This document shows positions 33,905-43,919 of a stretch of DNA of 64,000 nt, piece by piece. Below the pieces are notes generated by a model. The model made no database searches, was not told the origin of the DNA, and saw only the letters and a list, made by a program, of their open reading frames with translations. Location of the stretch: assembly GCA_034421575.1 (NCBI GenBank), contig DAOUKG010000078.1, positions 1 to 64,000 on the forward strand. Direction: 5' to 3'. Origin of the DNA: VXLM01 sp034421575. GTDB lineage: Bacteria; Chloroflexota; Dehalococcoidia; Lucifugimonadales; VXLM01. The translations under genes were made by a program, and so were the position numbers. Every line of letters begins with the position of its first letter. Within the stretch, counting starts at the first letter, position 1.

Positions 33905-34789
33905 TTATTCCTCTCCGGAAACGATGGTGACCTTGCCGTCTTCCACCTTCACCCTTGCTCGATCGCGGATCCTGACCTCGTCCAGGTACTCGCGCGGAAG
34001 CTGCACTCGCCCGGCTCCGTCTACCAGCGTGTACTCTTCGAGCGGCGTCTCAATGTCCACTTCTCCAGTAATCTGCCGCTCGTAGGAATGCGCGCGCCTG
34101 ACCTCCGTCGAGGTCTTCCCGTCTCGTATCATGACGACCCGCCCGACCTTGTAGGCAATGTCCCGGTCGTGCGTGACGATCACGATGGTCGTGCCAAGCT
34201 CGCTGTTCACCGAACCGAACAGGTCCAGGATCTCGCTTGCCGTCGCGTCATCCAACTCACCCGTCGGCTCGTCCGCCAGAAGCAGGGGAGGGTGGTTTGC
34301 CAGGGCGACCGCAATCGCGACCCGCTGCTGCTCGCCGCCGGACAAGCGCTCCGGCGTGTGGTCGAGCCGGTGCCCCAGGCCCACGAGGTTGAGCAGGTCT
34401 TCCGATCGTTCCTGCCGCTCCTTCGGGGAGAGACTCGTGAGCATCATGGGCAGCGCCACGTTCTCGACGGCGCTCAGGTACGGGAACAGGTTGCGGCTCG
34501 TCTGCTGCCACACAAACCCGACCTCATGACGACGATAGTCCTCCACCTCCCGACCTCCCATGCGAAGGAGATCACGGTCTCCGACTCGGACCTTCCCGGC
34601 CGAGGGACTGTCATATCCCGCGAGGATATTGAGCAGCGTGGTCTTCCCGCTTCCGCTCGCACCCACGACGGCAATGACCTCGCCTCGCGATACGACAAGG
34701 TCGAGACCTCGAAGCGCTACGACTTCCAGGTCGGCGATCTTGTATATCTTGAACAGGTCTTCGCAGACGATGTAGTCTTCCGCTCTCAC
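33905..34789 (-). CDS. ABC transporter ATP-binding protein with C-terminal AbrB-like domain
   Basis: This 294-aa protein has Walker A GASGSGKTTLLNIL, Q-loop FVWQQTSRNLFPYLS, signature LSGGEQQRVAIAVAL, Walker B LLLADEPTGELDD and H-loop VTHDRD, the normal LolD/MacB type. The last ~45 residues are extra: EEYTLVDGAGRVQLPREYLD followed by EVRIRDRARVKVEDGKVTIV. This has the pattern of the AbrB/SpoVT swapped-hairpin (xxVDxxGRVxIPxxxRxxLxIxxGDxVxV), usually found in DNA-binding antitoxins and transition regulators. In an ATPase it may be a dimerisation or docking tail. The start is a GTG with GGGAGGA 6 nt upstream. Confidence 0.9.
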   Translation of the reverse strand: MRAEDYIVCEDLFKIYKIADLEVVALRGLDLVVSRGEVIAVVGASGSGKTTLLNILAGYDSPSAGKVRVGDRDLLRMGGREVEDYRRHEVGFVWQQTSRNLFPYLSAVENVALPMMLTSLSPKERQERSEDLLNLVGLGHRLDHTPERLSGGEQQRVAIAVALANHPPLLLADEPTGELDDATASEILDLFGSVNSELGTTIVIVTHDRDIAYKVGRVVMIRDGKTSTEVRRAHSYERQITGEVDIETPLEEYTLVDGAGRVQLPREYLDEVRIRDRARVKVEDGKVTIVSGEE

Positions 34790-34928
34790 TGCGTTCCTCC
34801 CAATCTCATTGCTTACGAAAATAACCGCCGACCAACTTGTCGTAGGGGCAACCCTTGTGGTTGCCCTTCCTCTGAGTCAACACATTCTAGTTCCCGGTTC
34901 GTGTAGGTGATGACCTTCATGAGATATT
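34790..34928. repeat. Hairpin repeat in the ABC operon spacer
   Basis: GTAGGGGCAACCCTTGTGGT and TGCCCTTCCTC (about 34842-34872) form the same kind of palindrome as at 15786-15806. The spacer between the second permease and the first ATPase is therefore 139 bp, long compared with the one-base gap between the two ATPase genes. Confidence 0.5.
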
Positions 34929-37900
34929 CTAACCAATTTCACCCAACCGCAAGACCCGCTGCAGCGAGATGCGGTTGACAAGCCATATCATTCCCAAGAT
35001 TATCACGGCGAACACGAGGAACATAATCGCGTACGTCAGGATAAGCACGTTCCAATTGATCTGCATCGCGAACGGCGGCATCACCTGAGAGCCGAAGTCA
35101 TCGTGTCCGAGGAACGGCATGATGACCGCGCCCAGTCTTCCGCCCATCCACGTTCCCAGTGCCAGTCCTGCGAGAATCACCAGCATCTGCTCCAGCCATA
35201 CCATTGTGACGAGCTGCCGCATGGAGAATCCCACCGTTCGCAGCAGGGCGAACTGGAGCTGTCTGTTTCTGAAAGATATGTAGGCATGCACGAGGAACCC
35301 CAGACAGCTCAGTACCAGCACCGACGAGAACGCGATGAACAGAAGCGACCGCCATCCCGCCTTCACGAGCGGGTCGACCTTCGACTCGGCCAGCAGGGTG
35401 TCCCTGTCCTGGAATGAGTCGATCAGGAATCCGCCGTTGGTGTTCAGTTCCTGGATCAGCGCTTCACGTTCCGCCCCGGTGGACGTCGATGAAATCCAGA
35501 GCTCGTTGGGCAGGACCTCGCTGTTCAATGTTCCCATGCTTGCATACTTCACGAGGGAGCTCATGTCGGAAACGAGGAAGCTCTTCTCCCGCAGGCTCAT
35601 CGTGGGGAAGAACTCCATCTCGTCGATGATTTGTACGGGTACGCGATGCCCCGAGACCGAAACGTCGAATTCCTCGCCGACCTTATGGCCGGTATTCTTG
35701 TTGAATCCCTTGCTCGCGAGCACCGGCAGCGGAGTGAACTGACCGGGGAAAATGCCACGCACAGAAGCCGCCGCGCCCTCGGCCCATGAGAAGAGGGCCG
35801 ACCCCGACTCGTCTTCGAATCCGACGTCGGACGCCCGTAGCACGTCCGCGATCGCGGTCTCGGTAGTCCGCAGGAGACTCCAGCCTTCCACGTCATCGAA
35901 CGTTTCGATGACGGTCGTCCCGCCTGCCTCTGGCGTCGCCCTGATCTCATCTATCAGGACGGATCCGGGTTGGAGTTGCCTGTCGCCGCGACGCTCCCGG
36001 ATGGTGACCGAGGCGAGGGAAATCGGCTCCGATGGAGCGGTTGACGGCTGTCCCCTTCCTCCGACTGCCGTCAGATCGACGGTCAGTTCCGCCCAGTCGG
36101 CGAAGTTCAGCTCACCGATAACATAGGTGTAGTATCTGCCGCGCGAGTCTAAGATCCGCGCCGTCATGCGGACGGATGGATGTGGCCGGTCCGGCTTGAT
36201 TCTCAATGTGAGGTGCTTCGATCCATTCGGAATGGGCAGCCCCTCCGGTCCGCCTTCGAGGGTCAGTGAAGAGATGAGTTCGTCCACGGGTCGCCCGGCG
36301 AAGTCTTCGCGGAACCAGGCAACATCCAGGAAGTCCTCCGGGTTGACCGCCACCATGTCATAGGTGCCGCCGAATAGCTTGGAAAGGTCGTGCCCCGAAC
36401 TCCTGCGAACGAGACTGACCTTCTCAACTCCGGGGAGGTTCTCATATCGGTCTTTCAGCACACTCGTGGACTTGAACTGGTCGTCCGGCGATAGACCCCG
36501 CCGGAACCCTGAGGTGGGAACGTTTCCGTTGAGCCGCACGTCGCTGCCGGTGAAGAAGAGCACTCGCTCGACGAAGCTGCGGTCGAGCGTCGCACTGAAG
36601 CTCGCCGCGAAGATTCCCAGCCCTGCCGTCAGGATCAGCAACAGGGACAGCCGGGCGTAGTGCGCCGGGTTCCGCGCCATCTGCCAGACTCCCATCACCA
36701 TACCCGCCGGCAGCCAGGCGGAAAGTAAGCGGCTTGCAAGGTTCATCACAACGGGGAACAGCCGCAAGAGCACCATCGCCGACGCGACCAGTATTATCCC
36801 CGGCACCGCCAGAAGCATCTGGTTCACCGCGATTTCACCGAACAGGTTCCTGGCCACCACCGAACCCTGCTCGGTCAACTGTCGGAACAGCAGGATTCCC
36901 ACGATGAGCAGCAATACGTCGAGATAGTACCTCTGGACGAACGGCAAATCGGTCGGTCTGGCCGACCTCTGACGTTCTTGGGTCACACTCATTTGAGACG
37001 CTCTGAACGCCGGGAATATCAGGGCCACGAAGCTCAATACTCCGCCCAGCGCCGCCATCATGTAGGCGCCGCTTGAAAGGCTGACCGAAAGGAGACCGTC
37101 TGCCCCCAGATCGGAAAACGCCGGCGTCACGCCCAGCACGCTGATGGCCAACGCCGCCAGAATGGGACCGAATATCACGGACAACGCCGCGATCGTCAGT
37201 CCCTCCATGACGAATACCATGAGAATCTGCGTCGAGTTGGCCCCCCGGCTTCTCAGCAGGGCAACCTCGTTACGTCGGTCTTCCACTACCAGCGATGACA
37301 ACGTTGCGACGTAATATAGGATCACGATCGCGATCAGCACCAGGACCACGAACATCGGCAGTTTGCTGAAGAACAGACGCCTGTCGTACTCATCGAGTGC
37401 GTTGTCCAGGGTCGTCGTCTGTCGGAAGCTCGATAGCGTGGAACTCAGAATCGAGTTCGTTCCCCTTATGTCCAGCAGCGTGTCGGTGCTGTTTCTGGCG
37501 TTGACACGGTCGGCATCGGTCATCAGGAGCCACGCATAGGTGGCTTCCATCCTCCGCAGTCGAGGTCCCAGGGTCTCAAGGAACGCCTCTTCGGAAATAT
37601 GGAAGGGCATCGTCCTGAAGCTGGTGCCCGTAGCCGCTTCAAGGACTTCTCTCTCAAGCTGCCAGACCTCTGCCTCAGGGTCTTCGCGTTGGAAGATGGC
37701 GCTGATCACCACCTCTACGTGGGCGAGATCATCCGACCACGGCAGCACCGCGGACACCCGGTCTCCTATGCGTGCGCCGAACGTCTCCGCCGCCTCGACC
37801 GGAATCATCGCCTCTAAAGTGAACGTCTCTCCGGGCGCGTTTACCGGGCTGACTCTCGGTGCGACGCCCCCCCGGATAACGATGTGTTGCTCGATGTCGG

Positions 37901-38312
37901 GAACATAGGCGAAGTACGCCCTGGCGTTGTCGTCGCCCGCAACGGCCTCGTCGCCGGTTGCCGTGAGGAACATCGTGGGAGTCTTTGCCGCGCTGAGCCT
38001 GCCCTCAACGAGCCAACTGAGTCTGTCCTGAACGACTTGATTCACGACCCCCGAGACTCGATCGGCCTCTTCACGATTCACCGGGCCTCTCTGCCCCTGC
38101 ATGATGATGTGCAGTTCGGCTTCGGAGTGCTGGTCCAGCGCGCTGCGCAGCGCTATCTCCCTGAGCGCGTCGAAATAGATCACCGTTCCGGACATGATTG
38201 ACGACGCCAACAGCACGCCAAGGACGACCGAGGACAACAGTCGCCAGTGAGCCAGGCTGCGCTTCAGTACGAATTGCCAAGCGGAAATGAACCGCTGTAC
38301 GGCTGAGACCAT
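34929..38312 (-). CDS. Giant FtsX-family ABC permease with extracytoplasmic beta domain (second of two)
   Basis: This 1127-aa permease has an N-terminal anchor (LLSSVVLGVLLASSIMSGTV), then an extracytoplasmic MacB-type core. A first FtsX helix bundle follows (MFVVLVLIAIVILYYVATLS with RSRGANSTQILMVFVMEGL), a central membrane cluster, and a C-terminal FtsX bundle (LLFIAFSSVLVLSCLGFLVH and LLRTVGFSMRQLVTMVWLEQ). Between the central and last bundles, about residues 700-840, is a domain of beta-strand character (LRIKPDRPHPSVRMTARILD, WAELTVDLTAV, VLIDEIRAT). It looks like a galactose-binding/CBM fold, and a similar one is in the other permease. GGGAGATGG precedes the ATG. The two permeases probably form a heterodimer driven by the two ATPases. 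Confidence 0.88.
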   Translation of the reverse strand: MVSAVQRFISAWQFVLKRSLAHWRLLSSVVLGVLLASSIMSGTVIYFDALREIALRSALDQHSEAELHIIMQGQRGPVNREEADRVSGVVNQVVQDRLSWLVEGRLSAAKTPTMFLTATGDEAVAGDDNARAYFAYVPDIEQHIVIRGGVAPRVSPVNAPGETFTLEAMIPVEAAETFGARIGDRVSAVLPWSDDLAHVEVVISAIFQREDPEAEVWQLEREVLEAATGTSFRTMPFHISEEAFLETLGPRLRRMEATYAWLLMTDADRVNARNSTDTLLDIRGTNSILSSTLSSFRQTTTLDNALDEYDRRLFFSKLPMFVVLVLIAIVILYYVATLSSLVVEDRRNEVALLRSRGANSTQILMVFVMEGLTIAALSVIFGPILAALAISVLGVTPAFSDLGADGLLSVSLSSGAYMMAALGGVLSFVALIFPAFRASQMSVTQERQRSARPTDLPFVQRYYLDVLLLIVGILLFRQLTEQGSVVARNLFGEIAVNQMLLAVPGIILVASAMVLLRLFPVVMNLASRLLSAWLPAGMVMGVWQMARNPAHYARLSLLLILTAGLGIFAASFSATLDRSFVERVLFFTGSDVRLNGNVPTSGFRRGLSPDDQFKSTSVLKDRYENLPGVEKVSLVRRSSGHDLSKLFGGTYDMVAVNPEDFLDVAWFREDFAGRPVDELISSLTLEGGPEGLPIPNGSKHLTLRIKPDRPHPSVRMTARILDSRGRYYTYVIGELNFADWAELTVDLTAVGGRGQPSTAPSEPISLASVTIRERRGDRQLQPGSVLIDEIRATPEAGGTTVIETFDDVEGWSLLRTTETAIADVLRASDVGFEDESGSALFSWAEGAAASVRGIFPGQFTPLPVLASKGFNKNTGHKVGEEFDVSVSGHRVPVQIIDEMEFFPTMSLREKSFLVSDMSSLVKYASMGTLNSEVLPNELWISSTSTGAEREALIQELNTNGGFLIDSFQDRDTLLAESKVDPLVKAGWRSLLFIAFSSVLVLSCLGFLVHAYISFRNRQLQFALLRTVGFSMRQLVTMVWLEQMLVILAGLALGTWMGGRLGAVIMPFLGHDDFGSQVMPPFAMQINWNVLILTYAIMFLVFAVIILGMIWLVNRISLQRVLRLGEIG

Positions 38313-38458
38313 TCCATCTCCCTTATGTTGTGGGTTCGGCTAAGTCCTATCCCGACCGTTCGGATTGTAGCTGAATCGCCCCGGCGAGAAAAGTTTACTG
38401 CCTATTAGTACGTCCGTGACTCTCTAAAGTTACTATCCGTTCGAATCATGTCGGCGGT

Positions 38459-41400
38459 CTATGCCTCGCCACTGCGCGCCAGTTCAAACAGTTTCGTCTT
38501 GCCGATTGAGCGATAGAGGATGAACATTACCGTTACGAATATCGCCAGGATCATTCCGTATGTCGGAAGCATCAGCGTCCAGTCGGTAACGAGAATGAAC
38601 GGCGGCACTATCGACTGCCCAATGTCCGACACAGCCAGCGGCGCGACCATGAGCCGGCTCATCTGGAAGCCTGCCCAAGTCCCAACCCCAAGACCCAGCG
38701 CCACAACGGTCAGGTGTTCAAAGCTGAGCAGTCCCAGGAGTTGGATCTTCGACAGGCCAAGCGACTGGAGGAATCCCATCTCGTGCTTGTTGCTCTCTCC
38801 CACCAGGAGCATGTAGGCCACATAGCCGAAAATGGCTGCCAGCAGCACTACTGCCAAAGCCATGAACACAAGCGCCCTCCACCCTGCGTTCTGCAGCGGG
38901 TCTCTGCGGATCTCCTCCCTCTGCTCCGTGGTGTCGTTCACCTTGAGGAGGATTCTCTCCATCTCCTGGGATATCTCCTCGACGATCTCCGGCGCCTCTC
39001 CCGTTTTCCTGAGATACAGTTCATTCGGCACGACGGATGAAAGCTGGCTCATCATGTTCATGTACTCCAGCAATGCGTTGATGTCGGCCAGCATGAATCC
39101 TGAGTTCGCCGTGTTGAGCGTTGGGAAGAGATCGATCACTCCCTTGATCTCGATGGGGACCAGCCAGCCCGAGACGCTCACTATCTGAGATACTCCAGGC
39201 CGCAAACCCGTCGCCTCGGAGACGTCACGGCTGATGACTGCGGGAATTACGCCTCTGTCCGCGGCCTCGTATATCCCGCGAACCGATCGGTTTCTGTCCG
39301 TTCCGAAAGTGAAGACGCCGGCTCGCCTTCCCTCGTAAGGGTCGTCCGCCGCAGTGTAGAGAACGTCGGAATCAAAGAAGTTCGTGGGTATCGGCGACCA
39401 GACATTGGTTCCCTCGAACCCCTCCAATATCACCTCCGAACCGTCCGCAAGGACCACGTAAACATTGTCGAACAGCACCGTTCCGGGCGTTCCGCCGCCC
39501 GAGGTCTGCGTTGTAGTTCCGGGCTCGTACAGCGATACCGCCATGAGATTTAGAGGCCTGACTAGGTCATCGGGCAGGACGGTGCTCGCGCTATGCCAGT
39601 CGAGACTGCCCACCTCTCCAAGGGATATGGTATTGACCTTGCCTTCCGCGTCTCGTATCACCACCCAAACGGACATCAGAGGCTGGGGCTCAAGCGGTTT
39701 GATCCACAGGCCGATGCTCTCCGAGTCCTCCGGGAGCGTTATTCCTCCCTGTTTGTCAGGCACAGCGATCAAGTCCATGATCTCTTCCAGATTCAGGTCC
39801 GCGAAGTCGTCGCGGAACCATGCGATCTCGGCGAACGCCTTGGGTTCCAGTGCCAGGAGCTGCATGCTCACACTGCCGAGTGACGCGCTTGACCGGTATC
39901 CGAGCGCTCCCCTGTCTATCGCCGGAGTCTCCACAAATTCCTCCAGCATGCCCGGAAGCCCCTTCTTCAGAAACAGCGGCGTGCCCTGGATTCGCATGTC
40001 GGTAGGAGTGCCGAACTGGATCTGCTCGTCCTGGCTGCGAGTCAGAGTGCCCCCCACCGTGGTCGCAAAAATACCAAGGCCCGTTACCAGCACAAGGAGG
40101 AGCACCAGCCACGTGTACTGCAGCGGATTTCGGGCCATGTGCCACAGGCTTATGGAAAGCCACGCCGGAGCCGAGCGGATAACAAGCGAGAGCAGTTGGT
40201 ACAGCACCTGGGCCGGCACGATTGCCAGGAGTCCGACCTCCGCGACGAAGAGTGTGTTGGACGGTTGAATATCCCCAGTGAATACGTACCCCGCGATCGG
40301 GGCTGCCTGGACGGCCATGCCTGCCCACATCCACTTTCCACTGAGGTACCGCGAAGTTACGTAATAGCCCCCGCCGACCGCCAACGCCAGGGCCGCAGGC
40401 ACGTATGCCTCGGAGAGCATCCCGTCCTGAAAATTCAGGAAGAGTGAGCCACCCGCCAGTGCCACAACGGAGAATCCCGCGATCAGATGAATGAGCCCGC
40501 GCGACTCACCGCCCATGTAGCGGACGAACAGGGGAAACAGCCGCATGAAGAACAAGGCAACCACGATGAGAAAGAGGATCGGGCCAAACAGAAGCGTCTC
40601 GTTGACCTGGAGCTCGGTGAAGAGACCGCTCGAAACGATCTGCTCCCTGCTCTGAAGCTCCCAGAAGACCAGCCCTCCAACGGCCACGAGCCCTACGTCG
40701 AAATAGTACCTGTGAAAGAACGACATGGTCGCTGGCCTTGCCGCCTTGACCCTTTGTACGAGCAGACCGCTCCTTGCGCCGGCGGCCCCGAAGGCCACGT
40801 ACAGGAAAAGACACAGCAGCGCCACTCCCGCGCCGATAGCGAAGGAGAGCGGATCAGCCCTGACCAGGAGAAGCTCGCCCCCGGTAGTAGCGCGAAACGG
40901 AGGCACGAGCCCGACCAGGGCAATCGTCGCAAACGAAATCAGGGGTCCTAGGATGAATGCCAGCAGGCACATCACGACGCCCTCGATCGAGTAGAGTCGC
41001 AGAAGCTCGGAGATTCCAACCCCCCGCGTCCGCATTAGCGCCGAGTCCCGCTCCCTGCTCTTCGCAAGGTAGGAGACCATCATCGTCATGTAGAACAGCA
41101 CCGTGACGACCATGATCGTAAGCAGGAAGAGTAGAGGAATCCTCGAGAAGAACACCCGCCTCCCGACGTTTGCGATCAGTCCGCGAACCGTTCCCGAGCT
41201 AACGGTCGCTCCGGCAATCGAATTGTAGATGTCGTCTTCAAGCAGGTCCAAGCGTTGAATGAATCCGGCTGCCGTCCAACTGCTCAGCTTTTCCTTATCG
41301 ATCTTTCCAAAGACGATGGGATTGACCAGCGTCCTCTCGTATGCGGGCCCAATGGCGTCCGTCAAGACCTCGATGTGAACGAACAGGCCGATTGCCAGGT

Positions 41401-42151
41401 TCTGGTTTTCGTCCCACAACACGCCGTCGGGCGGCGGGAATCCTGATTCCTCGCCACCCTGCGCCGGCCTGGATTGGGAGGTGAGCACGAGCGCAGCCAT
41501 CGACCAGAACTCGTCCGAGGGGTCGTCGGCTTGAAAGACCCCCACGATATCTACCGTGATCCTCGTTTCCACGAACGCGTCCACGGCCACGACGACCGAG
41601 TCCCCGACGCCAAGTTCCGAATCATCGGCCACCTGCTCCGATATCACCGCTTCGACCGTTATCCCGTCGGAAGTCTCCGCAACCTCCGTGCTTGGGACCC
41701 GACCATCTACGAAGACCGACCGGTTCTGGAAGTTGGTCAGGGTGTGAAAGAACCCGTCCAAGACCACGGGAAGGGACTCCTGGTCGCCTACGGCCGGCAG
41801 AGGCATTTCGTCCGTCCCCACGATGGACGCGGTGCCTCTGAGGTACATCTCCTGTCCCGCGTACAGGTCCTCGATGTGCTCCGTCGCTATCGAATGGACG
41901 AGTTGGTCCAGTTCGTCCACGGACTCGGCGGTGAGGGGAATGCGCTTGGCGAAGACGCTCAGGTTGAGCTGGGGCGCGGCAATCTGGTTGAGTGACACCC
42001 GAAATGCCAGCTGTTCAAGGGCGGTGAGGTATACCGTCGATCCCACACTGATCGTCACGGCGACAAGTATGCCGATGAACACGCTCGAAAGGAGCTTCCA
42101 CTCGTCCAACAGTCGATTGGACACGAGTCGTGCGTTAGTTAGTTTGCGCAT
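38459..42151 (-). CDS. Giant FtsX-family ABC permease with extracytoplasmic beta domain (first of two)
   Basis: This 1230-aa protein is the first gene of the operon and a paralogue of the next. It has the N-terminal anchor (LLSSVFIGILVAVTISVGST) and an extracytoplasmic region with VDGRVPSTEVAE. The first FtsX bundle is IPLLFLLTIMVVTVLFYMTM with LMRTRGVGISELLRLYSIEG, followed by several central helices. A beta domain lies at about 790-960 (IGLWIKPLEPQPLMSVWVVI, VLFDNVYVVLADGSEVILEG). The C-terminal bundle is ALVFMALAVVLLAAIFGYVA with FLQSLGLSKIQLLGLLSFEH. Usual FtsX/MacB permeases are 350-850 aa, so both are long. A candidate promoter lies about 150 bp upstream. A role in lipoprotein, peptide or glycan export is inference. 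Confidence 0.88.
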   Translation of the reverse strand: MRKLTNARLVSNRLLDEWKLLSSVFIGILVAVTISVGSTVYLTALEQLAFRVSLNQIAAPQLNLSVFAKRIPLTAESVDELDQLVHSIATEHIEDLYAGQEMYLRGTASIVGTDEMPLPAVGDQESLPVVLDGFFHTLTNFQNRSVFVDGRVPSTEVAETSDGITVEAVISEQVADDSELGVGDSVVVAVDAFVETRITVDIVGVFQADDPSDEFWSMAALVLTSQSRPAQGGEESGFPPPDGVLWDENQNLAIGLFVHIEVLTDAIGPAYERTLVNPIVFGKIDKEKLSSWTAAGFIQRLDLLEDDIYNSIAGATVSSGTVRGLIANVGRRVFFSRIPLLFLLTIMVVTVLFYMTMMVSYLAKSRERDSALMRTRGVGISELLRLYSIEGVVMCLLAFILGPLISFATIALVGLVPPFRATTGGELLLVRADPLSFAIGAGVALLCLFLYVAFGAAGARSGLLVQRVKAARPATMSFFHRYYFDVGLVAVGGLVFWELQSREQIVSSGLFTELQVNETLLFGPILFLIVVALFFMRLFPLFVRYMGGESRGLIHLIAGFSVVALAGGSLFLNFQDGMLSEAYVPAALALAVGGGYYVTSRYLSGKWMWAGMAVQAAPIAGYVFTGDIQPSNTLFVAEVGLLAIVPAQVLYQLLSLVIRSAPAWLSISLWHMARNPLQYTWLVLLLVLVTGLGIFATTVGGTLTRSQDEQIQFGTPTDMRIQGTPLFLKKGLPGMLEEFVETPAIDRGALGYRSSASLGSVSMQLLALEPKAFAEIAWFRDDFADLNLEEIMDLIAVPDKQGGITLPEDSESIGLWIKPLEPQPLMSVWVVIRDAEGKVNTISLGEVGSLDWHSASTVLPDDLVRPLNLMAVSLYEPGTTTQTSGGGTPGTVLFDNVYVVLADGSEVILEGFEGTNVWSPIPTNFFDSDVLYTAADDPYEGRRAGVFTFGTDRNRSVRGIYEAADRGVIPAVISRDVSEATGLRPGVSQIVSVSGWLVPIEIKGVIDLFPTLNTANSGFMLADINALLEYMNMMSQLSSVVPNELYLRKTGEAPEIVEEISQEMERILLKVNDTTEQREEIRRDPLQNAGWRALVFMALAVVLLAAIFGYVAYMLLVGESNKHEMGFLQSLGLSKIQLLGLLSFEHLTVVALGLGVGTWAGFQMSRLMVAPLAVSDIGQSIVPPFILVTDWTLMLPTYGMILAIFVTVMFILYRSIGKTKLFELARSGEA

Positions 42152-42301
42152 CTCTTACAGCGGGACGACAGCGTTCCGAATGCTCCGGAAAACGCCTGAC
42201 AAGCGAGCACAGAAACGCCCCATACGGGTCTAGTCACTGATGTGCTCGGCGGAGGGATTCTGGACGATACTGTCTTCTCAGAAGCCTCATTTATTTAGGC
42301 G

Positions 42302-42333
42302 CCTATACATATAAGTACAAACGAGACGGTCAA
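42302..42333 (-). promoter_or_regulatory. Candidate promoter of the FtsX/ABC operon
   Basis: On the minus strand TTGACC (42328-42333) is followed by an AT-rich block (TACTTATATGTATAGG) that could hold a -10 such as TATGTA or TGTATA at 16-18 nt. It is 150 bp upstream of the first permease gene and is the only AT-rich patch in the divergent region. Confidence 0.4.
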
Positions 42334-42394
42334 GAGGTTGAGGTGCATTATACTCCATGCGTAATTTGGCTGGGTTCTCTGAAGGGCGATGCCC

Positions 42395-43786
42395 TCAGGC
42401 CTGTCGGCCACCTTGACCCTCCTCGGCAAGGAGCCGCGCCACCTCCTGTCTCATGAATTCCTGCACGGCCTCCACCAACTCATCCGACGTGTTGCCGATG
42501 ACCCTCGACTCCAGGCCATGATCGCCGAACCCGAATTGCAGCTCGTGCCGAACGTGACGCTCCGGCCCGTCGTAATAGTATGGCTGGTTCCCTCGAAGGT
42601 TTTCATGGATGTCGGGATCGTCATCATCCGTGCGGTAGATGATCGGGTTCGCCATGACCACCTGCGGTACGTCCGACCCATACTCGACAGGGCGCGTCTT
42701 CACGCGAAAGTCTCCAAGCATCGTCTCGTCGGTAATCTCCGGCGCCCACATCGTCATCGAATACGTTTCGCCCGGTTCGACCCATGGGCGCAACTTTCTC
42801 TGCACCGCAACGAAGCCGAACCACAGCTTCAGCTCTGGGAAGTGGTTGGAAGCGTGGGGCATCTTGTCCTCGTACTTCGACACGTCGCCCTCAGCCCGTA
42901 GGTCGTTGAACGCGATGAACCAGTTTGCGTAGTCCCTTGCCCCTCGCGACATTCGCATCACCAACCTGTCCTTGCCCTGTCCCACGTTCCGCGCGTCCAC
43001 GACGATCACGTGCGGCATCTCGCTGCTGAGGTACCGAATCGTCCCCCGGTCCGGACCGGCGCGGACTCCCGTATTTAAGATCATGTTCGGGACGGTAAGC
43101 CGGGTCGACCTATGAGACGGCACGCGGGGATACACGATGGTGAAATCGTCCTTGAGATGCTCCTCCAGCGGCTCGACTCCCCACTGCCGTCCGTACCGGT
43201 CGTTGCCGATGATGACGATTGGTCGTGTTGTCTCCTCGCGGAATTTCAAGAGGAATCTCAGTAGCGTGTACGCCTCGTACGCTACTCTCCTGGCCTCGAC
43301 GAGGTTCTGCCCATCGAGAACGAAGTCCTCGTGAGTTTGGGGATCGAGCATGGGCAATTTGACAAACTCATCGTAGGGAGCGCTGGTATAAGGGTCGAAG
43401 TCGGGCTTGATCTCCTCGTGATAGGCCCAGTTGAACCGGTGGTATTCGAGATCGCGCTCGACCTCATTGCTGGGATCGAAGCGTCCCATTCGCGTGTTCT
43501 TCCGAAGCCGGTCGATCTCCGCCAGCTTGTCGTCGATTGACCCCGGCTGAACGAGATAGTCCTTCAATACCGGCGTAAGGGTCACGCCGTCGTGATTCTG
43601 CCGGTTGACCCATACATGCCACTCCGCCAATCGCTCCAAGTCATCGGTCGCCTCGTCGATCGAACCATCACTCAGGAAAGACTCTATCCACGCTTCATCG
43701 AATTCAAACCCGTACCGGCGAATGCTGCCGTTACTCTCTTCGTTCAAACGATCGACAACGGCTTGGATCTCGGCTATTTTGCTCAT
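42395..43786 (-). CDS. Conserved-looking 463-aa protein, unknown function
   Basis: This soluble protein has no signal peptide or membrane segment. It begins with a helical segment (IAEIQAVVDRLNEESN), followed by a block of Trp/Tyr-rich alpha/beta sequence. A central stretch has a hydrophobic strand-turn pattern (RPIVIIGNDRYGRQWGVEPL, PHVIVVDARNVGQGKDRLV) that could be a nucleotide- or phosphate-binding fold, but no standard P-loop or metal motif is present. The C-terminal part has ETYSMTMWAPEITDETML and LQFGFGDHGLESRVIGN. GGAGACGAG precedes the ATG. It diverges from the small membrane protein at 43.9 kb. I do not recognise a family. Confidence 0.75.
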   Translation of the reverse strand: MSKIAEIQAVVDRLNEESNGSIRRYGFEFDEAWIESFLSDGSIDEATDDLERLAEWHVWVNRQNHDGVTLTPVLKDYLVQPGSIDDKLAEIDRLRKNTRMGRFDPSNEVERDLEYHRFNWAYHEEIKPDFDPYTSAPYDEFVKLPMLDPQTHEDFVLDGQNLVEARRVAYEAYTLLRFLLKFREETTRPIVIIGNDRYGRQWGVEPLEEHLKDDFTIVYPRVPSHRSTRLTVPNMILNTGVRAGPDRGTIRYLSSEMPHVIVVDARNVGQGKDRLVMRMSRGARDYANWFIAFNDLRAEGDVSKYEDKMPHASNHFPELKLWFGFVAVQRKLRPWVEPGETYSMTMWAPEITDETMLGDFRVKTRPVEYGSDVPQVVMANPIIYRTDDDDPDIHENLRGNQPYYYDGPERHVRHELQFGFGDHGLESRVIGNTSDELVEAVQEFMRQEVARLLAEEGQGGRQA

Positions 43787-43919
43787 CTCGTCTCCACGCT
43801 CGAGGTGTTGGCGACAATACCCTATGCCATTCCGCTGCAGCTTTCTACCCTATCCGAACCGAATACGGCCCCGAACGTGTATGATTCACACCGAACCGGG
43901 CTCGAAATGGAGGACGCTC

